NCBI GenBank assembly: GCA_003649085.1
Contig: QMQV01000006.1
Span: 1 to 35,034 of the forward strand
DNA from: Thermoproteota archaeon
GTDB lineage: Archaea; Thermoproteota; Methanomethylicia; Methanomethylicales; B66-G16
Direction: 5' to 3'
Length of the DNA stretch: 35,034 bases
Part shown: positions 30,978-35,034 of the stretch, one piece after another
How the letters are laid out: every line of letters starts with the position of its first letter
How positions within the stretch are numbered: the first letter of the stretch is position 1
The notes under the pieces: model-generated
Database searches by the model: none
Seen by the model: the letters and a program-made list of their open reading frames with translations, nothing else
What the model was told of the DNA's origin: nothing
Position numbers and translations under genes: made by a program

Positions 30978-31332
30978 GTCTTGTTTTAGGCGGAAAGCCC
31001 TCCTCCTTATGTGAATAGTATCGCCACAAGACGATAGATCCGTTTTCTACGATGACCTTATCGGCTGTAACTTGTGGAAAAGCCCAGTCCCTAGTTTTCT
31101 TATCGTATATGTAGAAGACCCAGCTCATGTTTAAATCAGCTTTTACGCCATCAATCTCTAAGACGACAGCGCCTAAATGCCCGCTTGCTGCGTCACTTTC
31201 AACATATTTAACATCTGCGACTGCTTTAAGAGCGTCTAAGATACTTGAGCCTTGCGGAATTTTAACGTCCTTAACTCTAACTCCCTTATCAGCTCCGTAG
31301 TCTATGTAAACCCTCACCTTGATGGTTTTCAA
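30958..31332 (-). CDS. Small DUF4430-like (transcobalamin C-terminal-like) domain protein
   Basis: The 124-residue protein reads as a ubiquitin-like beta-grasp fold: VRVYIDYGADKGVRVKDVKI, GSSILDALKAVADVKYV, EIDGVKADLNMSWVFYIYD and ENGSIVLWRYY. The spacing of the ILDAL, dG, WvFYIyd and G-x-x-I-x-W-R segments matches the DUF4430 domain that also ends transcobalamin-like proteins. DUF4430 proteins are usually secreted; this one has no signal peptide and appears cytoplasmic. The start is a TTG at 31332, and its GGAGGAAT ribosome site is the end of the AN1-finger gene, so the two are coupled. Confidence 0.65.
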   Translation of the reverse strand: MKTIKVRVYIDYGADKGVRVKDVKIPQGSSILDALKAVADVKYVESDAASGHLGAVVLEIDGVKADLNMSWVFYIYDKKTRDWAFPQVTADKVIVENGSIVLWRYYSHKEEGFPPKTRPRVEVY

Positions 31333-31338
31333 GATGGG

Positions 31339-31470
31339 CTATTCCTCCAAGGAAAACGCTTCACACTGATGAAGCTCTGGATATATGTGGTCTGGGCAGA
31401 AGTATTTTCCACAGTACTTGCACTTTTCAACCTTCTCGACTTCTCTCATGCAAAACTCGCAAATAGGCAT
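31339..31470 (-). CDS. AN1-type zinc-finger mini-protein (43 residues)
   Basis: This short frame runs from ATG 31470 to TAG 31339 on the minus strand. It contains six cysteines and two histidines in an AN1-like order: CEFC at residues 4-7, CKYC at 17-20, FCPDH at 24-28 and PELHQC at 31-36. The pattern C-x2-C...C-x2-C-x4-C-x2-H-x5-H-x-C is the AN1 zinc finger found in eukaryotic stress proteins and in short archaeal proteins. Its function in archaea is unknown. It lies between the eL33 gene and the DUF4430-like gene, on the same strand, and its last codons form the next gene's ribosome site. Confidence 0.8.
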   Translation of the reverse strand: MPICEFCMREVEKVEKCKYCGKYFCPDHIYPELHQCEAFSLEE

Positions 31471-31518
31471 AAGGGTTAAGAAGAGTTATAAGCGTAAAAA
31501 CTTTTCCTTAGGAGAATA

Positions 31519-31782
31519 TCAGGATATTAAGACGTTAGTTGAAAGCGCTTGTCCAGGCAGAGGCTTATTAAACCTAACTACTACAACGCCGTTTCTCCCA
31601 TGAACTCTAATAACCCTCCCCCGAACCTCTAAGCCTTTCTTTGAAGTCCACGTAACAGACCTACCAATAAGCTTAGATGCTGAGCTCACGTCGTCAAAGC
31701 CATCCACCTTAACCAACACATCTCTGCTAAAGTTTCTAGGCCCTCGAGCCATAGTGCTTAAAATAACGCCTTTAAGCTCCAT
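31519..31782 (-). CDS. rpl35ae: Large-subunit ribosomal protein eL33 (L35Ae)
   Basis: The sequence MELKGVILSTMARGPRNF, then VLVKVDGFD, ASKLIGRSVTWTS and VIRVHGRNGVVVVRFNKPLPGQAL is eL33 along its whole length. The HGxxG and FxKPLPGQA segments are diagnostic. The protein occurs in eukaryotes and only part of the archaea, and never in bacteria. The frame opens to 31869, but family length and a GGCGGCGAT ribosome-like site favour ATG 31782 (87 residues). It heads a minus-strand group with the AN1 finger and DUF4430-like gene. Confidence 0.9.
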   Translation of the reverse strand: MELKGVILSTMARGPRNFSRDVLVKVDGFDDVSSASKLIGRSVTWTSKKGLEVRGRVIRVHGRNGVVVVRFNKPLPGQALSTNVLIS

Positions 31783-31854
31783 AGCGAAATCGCCGCCCTT
31801 TTCCATTGAAAAAGCTAAAGCTACCTGCGCATAAACGTTACTTAAGAAGCTACC

Positions 31855-32055
31855 TTGACTGTCAAACACCTCCGAGACTTTTACCGAAAAGATCCTGAAG
31901 GCTTTTACATACTCTTAATTAGCGAAGAAGAGCTCTCCAAGGTTTGCGAGGTCGAAGGCTTAAGAGTTGAAAAAGCGGGGCCGAAATTCGTGGTTAAAAC
32001 TAAGTCCAGAGCTTGCTTAGATAAGCTGCTGAGAAAACTCGGAAAACTTCCTTGA
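31855..32055 (+). CDS. Small unknown protein divergent from eL33
   Basis: This 66-residue frame starts at a TTG and gives a compact alpha/beta sequence (FYILLISEEELSKVCEVEGL, then FVVKTKSRACLDKLLRKLG) with two cysteines. There is no clear ribosome site. A TATA-like CATAAACG lies about 25 bp upstream, so a leaderless transcript is possible. It would be divergent from eL33 only if eL33 starts at 31782, as argued. I recognise no family. Confidence 0.5.
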   Translation: MTVKHLRDFYRKDPEGFYILLISEEELSKVCEVEGLRVEKAGPKFVVKTKSRACLDKLLRKLGKLP

Positions 32056-32071
32056 AAACTATTAATAAGAG

Positions 32072-32157
32072 TTCCGTAATTAACTGAAAACCTTTCCATA
32101 ATTAAAGTGGCTTATCTAAACATTATCTGGACTTAAACATAAAGTTTTTATACTCTT
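32072..32157 (+). promoter_or_regulatory. Two pairs of helically phased direct repeats ahead of a TATA box
   Basis: Direct repeats TTCCGTAATTAA (32072-32083) and TTCCATAATTAA (32094-32105) are exactly 22 bp apart. They are followed by TTATCTAAAC (32112-32121) and TTATCTGGAC (32123-32132), 11 bp apart. A TATA-like TTTTTATAC lies at 32145-32153, giving transcription start near 32176 and a short leader to ATG 32193. Periods of two turns and one turn place each pair on one face of the helix, upstream of the TATA box, which fits activator binding. Confidence 0.5.
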
Positions 32158-32192
32158 GTACTCTACGCCTTAAGCTCTAGTGGTAAGGGACG

Positions 32193-33449
32193 ATGGTAAT
32201 ATACAACTACGTGACTAAAGTTAAGGGCAGGGTAGCCTTAACGATCTTGCCTATGAGAGAGTATAATAGGCGTTTTGACTGGATTGTTGAGGAAATGAAG
32301 TATGAAGACGAGATCTCCTCATTAAACCTACCGAGTAACTTAAGGAAAGTCTATAGGCATAAAGCAAGGCTAATGCACTGGACAATAGAGCTGCTGACCA
32401 ATAGCAAGCATGTATACACCTTATGGAGAGAAAACTGGTGGGAAGCTGAAAACTCTTCAATACCCGATGCTTGGGTAGTCGCATTAGTAGGTGTTCAACA
32501 TCCAGACGACCTGCAGAAAATGAGCTTAGACTCCCCTGACCCTAAAACTTTCTACTGCCGTGAAAGCAAGGTGTACATGATTATAAACAGCGAGTACTAT
32601 GGTCAGGCGAAGTCTCAAGCGTGTTTAGGGCTAACTGCTGAGCTTGCTGAAGAAGAGGGCGGTAACATTCTTCCAATACACGGAGGTTGTGTAAAGGTCT
32701 TTGACAAGGGTATAATATTGATAGCTCCAACTGGCACAGGCAAGACGACGCATACATACGCCTTAGCGCTATGGGGTAAGCCAGGTGAAACAGCTATACA
32801 CTCTGACGACTGGGTTTTCGTGGACTTAAAGACCTACAAGGTATACCCTTCTGAGAGAAAGTTCTATTTGAGGACAAACATTGTAGATGCTTTCCCAGAG
32901 TTTACCGACAAGATTTTGAATTCGCTACTTGAAAACGCGGATCCAAGCGACTTGGCTAAAGATATGGTTGCTAGATGTGTAATAGACCCCGTTGAAATGC
33001 TCGGAGAAGATAGGGTGGTTAGAGAGGTTGCAGCCGACGCCGTATGGCTGTTTAAGAGAGATTACTGGGATCCGCATGTCGTAGTAAAGCTTTCTCCAAC
33101 TAAAGCCATTGAGGTATTGGAAGATGGGAGGGTGTACAGGTATGCTTATAAGAGGAGGAACGCTTCCGGCGTACCTGCGCTTATCGAGAAGATCAACGAG
33201 CCATACTACAACCCATACTTAATAGATTTAAGCGAAGCTAAGCAGCCTATACGCAGGATGATGTACTTTAAGCTGTTTAAGAAAGCACAGCCATACTGGG
33301 TTAACACGAGGCTTTCCATAGACCAAATGCAGAGAATACTTAGAAAGCTAGCCTTAGGCGAAATCGATAAAGCTGTTGTGGAAGGCGAGGAAGTAATCCT
33401 GTATAAGGACAAGAGTGTTGTGGGAAGGGAAGTTGCTGAGCCAGCTTAG
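32193..33449 (+). CDS. PEPCK/HPr kinase-like P-loop protein, function unknown
   Basis: The 418-residue protein has a central segment resembling the ATP-PEPCK/HPr-kinase fold: ILPIHGGCVKVFDKGIILIA, then P-loop PTGTGKTTHT near residues 178-187, and a kinase-2-like HSDDWVFVD. The early His-Gly-Gly and the aspartate pair align with the nucleotide and metal sites of ATP-PEPCK (HxGA...SGTGKTT...DDE). About 150 residues before and 200 after match nothing I know, and the usual PEPCK substrate residues are not evident. It could phosphorylate a protein or metabolite. The start is ATG 32193 behind GGTAAGGG. It ends in a 4-bp overlap with the convergent dtxR-like gene. Confidence 0.6.
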   Translation: MVIYNYVTKVKGRVALTILPMREYNRRFDWIVEEMKYEDEISSLNLPSNLRKVYRHKARLMHWTIELLTNSKHVYTLWRENWWEAENSSIPDAWVVALVGVQHPDDLQKMSLDSPDPKTFYCRESKVYMIINSEYYGQAKSQACLGLTAELAEEEGGNILPIHGGCVKVFDKGIILIAPTGTGKTTHTYALALWGKPGETAIHSDDWVFVDLKTYKVYPSERKFYLRTNIVDAFPEFTDKILNSLLENADPSDLAKDMVARCVIDPVEMLGEDRVVREVAADAVWLFKRDYWDPHVVVKLSPTKAIEVLEDGRVYRYAYKRRNASGVPALIEKINEPYYNPYLIDLSEAKQPIRRMMYFKLFKKAQPYWVNTRLSIDQMQRILRKLALGEIDKAVVEGEEVILYKDKSVVGREVAEPA

Positions 33450-33895
33450 CTCTTAGACTTAGCCTCAAGGTAGTTAGCAAACCTATGCTTAAGCTCTTCG
33501 CCAAATTCTTTTTCTAAAAACTCCATAAAGCTTGTTAAGTTGTCAATAGTCTCCTTCGACAAATCATGTTCCATGCGGCACGCGTCTTTAAGAGCAATCT
33601 CGTCATCTACCATCAACATCTCCCTCAAAAACTTGTAGAGAAGCTTTTCCCTATTGTAAATAGCTCGCGCAACAGCTTCCCCTTTTTCAGTTAACTTGAT
33701 GTCGCCATATCTTTCATAGTCTAAAAAGCCCAAGTCGGCAAGTCTCCTGACAGCGTCCGTTACACTTGAAAGCTTAACCCCCATTGCCTTCGCTATGGCC
33801 TTAACTCTAGGTGTTTTGCCAGATAGCTTAAGCGAGTATATGGCTTCTAAATACTCCTCTAAGCTTCGAGTGAGCTTCTCCTCACTTGAGCTCAT
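33446..33895 (-). CDS. DtxR-family metal-dependent repressor
   Basis: The 149-residue protein has an N-terminal winged helix (SLEEYLEAIYSLKL, then KAIAKAMGVKLSSVTDAVRRLADLGFLDYERYGDIKLTEKG) and a dimerisation domain carrying DACRMEHDLS. That segment supplies the Cys-x-x-Glu-His primary metal ligands of the iron-responsive DtxR type. The ancillary-site His and Glu that usually precede it appear replaced (YNREKLLYKFL). There is no SH3-like third domain. It probably senses Fe2+ or Mn2+ and represses transport genes; the importer at 25.6-29.0 kb is a possible target. The start is ATG 33895. Confidence 0.88.
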   Translation of the reverse strand: MSSSEEKLTRSLEEYLEAIYSLKLSGKTPRVKAIAKAMGVKLSSVTDAVRRLADLGFLDYERYGDIKLTEKGEAVARAIYNREKLLYKFLREMLMVDDEIALKDACRMEHDLSKETIDNLTSFMEFLEKEFGEELKHRFANYLEAKSKS

Positions 33896-33954
33896 TTTTC
33901 AACATCTCAGCCAATACTAACTTCATTTCTGCTCAGTTATACAACCTATAAGCC

Positions 33955-34770
33955 TTAGCGCGAAGATTGATGGCTAGCTTTCCTTTTTTCAAGTTCCTTT
34001 CGTTTTTCTCTTTTACCAATCCATATAGCCGCTTCAAGCAAGACTATTAACGGGACTAGGAGCAAGAGGTCAGTAATTATCGTGGGATCTGGTGTTAAAA
34101 ACGCTATGGCAACTAACATTCCAGCGTAAATCCACTTTCGCTTTGTCTCAATGTCCTCTGGAGCTATGATGTCAGCTTTTATGAGGTATACGATGAGTAT
34201 TGGGAAGGTGAAGCCAAAACCTATTAACAGCGTAGTGAAGACGACGAAGGAAAAGAAGTTTTCAATACCTAGCAGTGGCAGCGCTTCAGCTGAGGTTATT
34301 AAGAAAGCTAAGATCCTCATGGTGATAGGTATTATTAGCTTATAGCTGAAGATAACGCCCAGTATGAAGAGTCCTACGAAAGCTATTAAGGAGATGTAAA
34401 AGCCTTTGCGCTCATGTGGGTACAGCGCTGGGTTAACAAACTTTATGAACTCATAGGCTATAACTGGCGATGCGAAAATAACCCCTATTAAAAGCCCTAC
34501 AATTAGGTAAACTTGTATTATGCTGCTTACCCCTTGAGCTATAAGCTTCATTCCCTCAGGTAAAAGATCTCTCTGTATGTTGCCTGTGATTTCAGCTATC
34601 ATAGGCTTATAAACGCCTTTAAGTAGCTTATGAAAATCGAAGTCAGCTGGTAAGAAGGATATCGTTAAGGCTGAGACTATTACCGCGTAGAGGGCAACTT
34701 TAAGCCTACTTAAAAGCTCGTCCAGGTGTTCAGTGAAGCTCATCTTAGGGCCAGGCTCTTCTTCTGACAT
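33955..34770 (-). CDS. tatC: Twin-arginine translocase subunit TatC
   Basis: The 271-residue, six-helix protein starts with SFTEHLDELLSRLKVALYAV, the TatC N-terminal signature whose acidic residues help bind twin-arginine signals. It has FASPVIAYEFIKFVNPALYPHERK in the middle and FPILIVYLIKADIIAPEDIETKRKW, then FLTPDP near the end. It is the receptor of the Tat system exporting folded, often cofactor-bearing proteins. Its start is ATG 34770 with GGAG six bases ahead. The gene follows tatA by about 70 bp on the minus strand. A basic cytosolic tail rich in Lys/Glu closes it. Confidence 0.95.
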   Translation of the reverse strand: MSEEEPGPKMSFTEHLDELLSRLKVALYAVIVSALTISFLPADFDFHKLLKGVYKPMIAEITGNIQRDLLPEGMKLIAQGVSSIIQVYLIVGLLIGVIFASPVIAYEFIKFVNPALYPHERKGFYISLIAFVGLFILGVIFSYKLIIPITMRILAFLITSAEALPLLGIENFFSFVVFTTLLIGFGFTFPILIVYLIKADIIAPEDIETKRKWIYAGMLVAIAFLTPDPTIITDLLLLVPLIVLLEAAIWIGKREKRKELEKRKASHQSSR

Positions 34771-34839
34771 CAGCTGCTCCGTCCACTAACTACGAAAGGC
34801 TTTGAAAATAGGAGGAAACGAGCTGCCTTATTAACTAAG

Positions 34840-35034
34840 TTATTTCGAAGACTTTTTAGAAGCCACTTCAGCAATTTCCTTAGCTATCTGATCAATGGAC
34901 TTTCCTTCAGTTGATATGCCAAGCTTCTTAGCTAACTCTATTACAGCTTGCTCGCTTTCTTTTTGAGCAGCTTCAGCTTTGACAGGTGCACGCTCTTCTT
35001 CAACTATTGGCGTGCTCGTGGATTTCTTAAACTC
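34840..35034 (-). CDS. tatA: Cytosolic tail of TatA (partial)
   Basis: The frame runs off the right edge of the window and ends at a TAA (34840-34842). The 64 visible residues start EFKKST, which matches the EFKK segment closing the TatA amphipathic helix. A charged, Ala/Glu-rich tail ending in a helix and Lys/Ser residues follows. The membrane helix and the Gly hinge lie outside the window, so the call depends on EFKK plus the position just upstream of tatC. Confidence 0.7.
   Translation of the reverse strand, partial: EFKKSTSTPIVEEERAPVKAEAAQKESEQAVIELAKKLGISTEGKSIDQIAKEIAEVASKKSSK

Noticed and set aside
31783..31869. N-terminal extension of eL33 up to 31869
   Set aside because: eL33 normally starts at the MELKGV-like segment. 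The extension has no family similarity and would overlap the divergent ORF at 31855.
1..35034. tRNA, rRNA, CRISPR, insertion sequences and origin repeats
   Set aside because: I looked for T-loop GTTCGA-type words in cloverleaf context, regularly spaced repeats, transposase motifs and ORB-like boxes and saw none. A covariance search could still find a divergent small RNA.

Overview
This window is archaeal chromosome, most likely from a thermophilic or deep-branching member of the Thermoproteota (TACK) group. The evidence is a eukaryote-like ribosomal protein (eL33/L35Ae), an AN1-type zinc-finger mini-protein, a Hjc Holliday junction resolvase, an archaeal-length ThiI without a rhodanese domain, AT-rich TATA-like boxes about 25-30 bp ahead of several genes, GGTGA/GGAGG ribosome sites and many GTG/TTG starts. 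The lineage cannot be resolved further by eye. I see no tRNA or rRNA gene, IS element, integrase or CRISPR array, and coding density is very high.

Layout, left to right. 1-3.8 kb: the 3' tail of a tRNA-thiolation enzyme, a PPC-domain protein, then an operon of a PCMH/GlcD-type FAD oxidase, an HdrD-like double-CCG iron-sulfur protein and a zinc ribbon. 3.8-5.4 kb (minus): a divergent arginase-family protein and a helical partner. 5.5-12.1 kb: a small membrane protein, an NCS2 nucleobase transporter, a one-TM mini-protein, a helical protein, a secreted/membrane protein, and overlapping it a 923-residue protein with two AAA+ modules followed by a Lon protease domain. This last pair is the most unusual feature of the window. 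12.2-15.0 kb: a QueG-like iron-sulfur protein, a nicotinamidase-like hydrolase and a minus-strand Hjc cluster with three small unknown or winged-helix genes.

15.1-20.4 kb: an ACT-V4R sensor protein, then a tightly overlapping operon of an AbrB-type regulator, a MacB-type ATPase, a secreted protein with five beta-sandwich repeats and a MacB permease, preceded by a clear repeat/palindrome operator candidate. 20.5-25.5 kb: a cyclase-family hydrolase, a SplB-like radical SAM protein, a NikR regulator with a complete nickel site divergent from a P1B-2 metal ATPase, and IlvE. 25.6-29.0 kb: a cobalamin/siderophore-type ABC importer. The binding protein and permease run on plus and the ATPase on minus, and the two promoters carry the same palindrome. 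29.0-29.36 kb is a mainly non-coding gap.

29.4-35.0 kb: an unknown helical protein and ThiI on plus; eL33, an AN1 finger and a DUF4430-like protein on minus; a small unknown ORF; a phase-spaced repeat region ahead of a PEPCK/HPr-kinase-like P-loop protein; a DtxR-family repressor; TatC; and the cytosolic tail of TatA.

Two genes (NCS2 and QueG-like) have conserved N-terminal sequence extending upstream of any ATG/GTG/TTG. CTG is the best visible start for both. Three convergent gene pairs end in the same 4-bp reciprocal stop-codon overlap. All functions are inferred from motifs read by eye; no database search was run.
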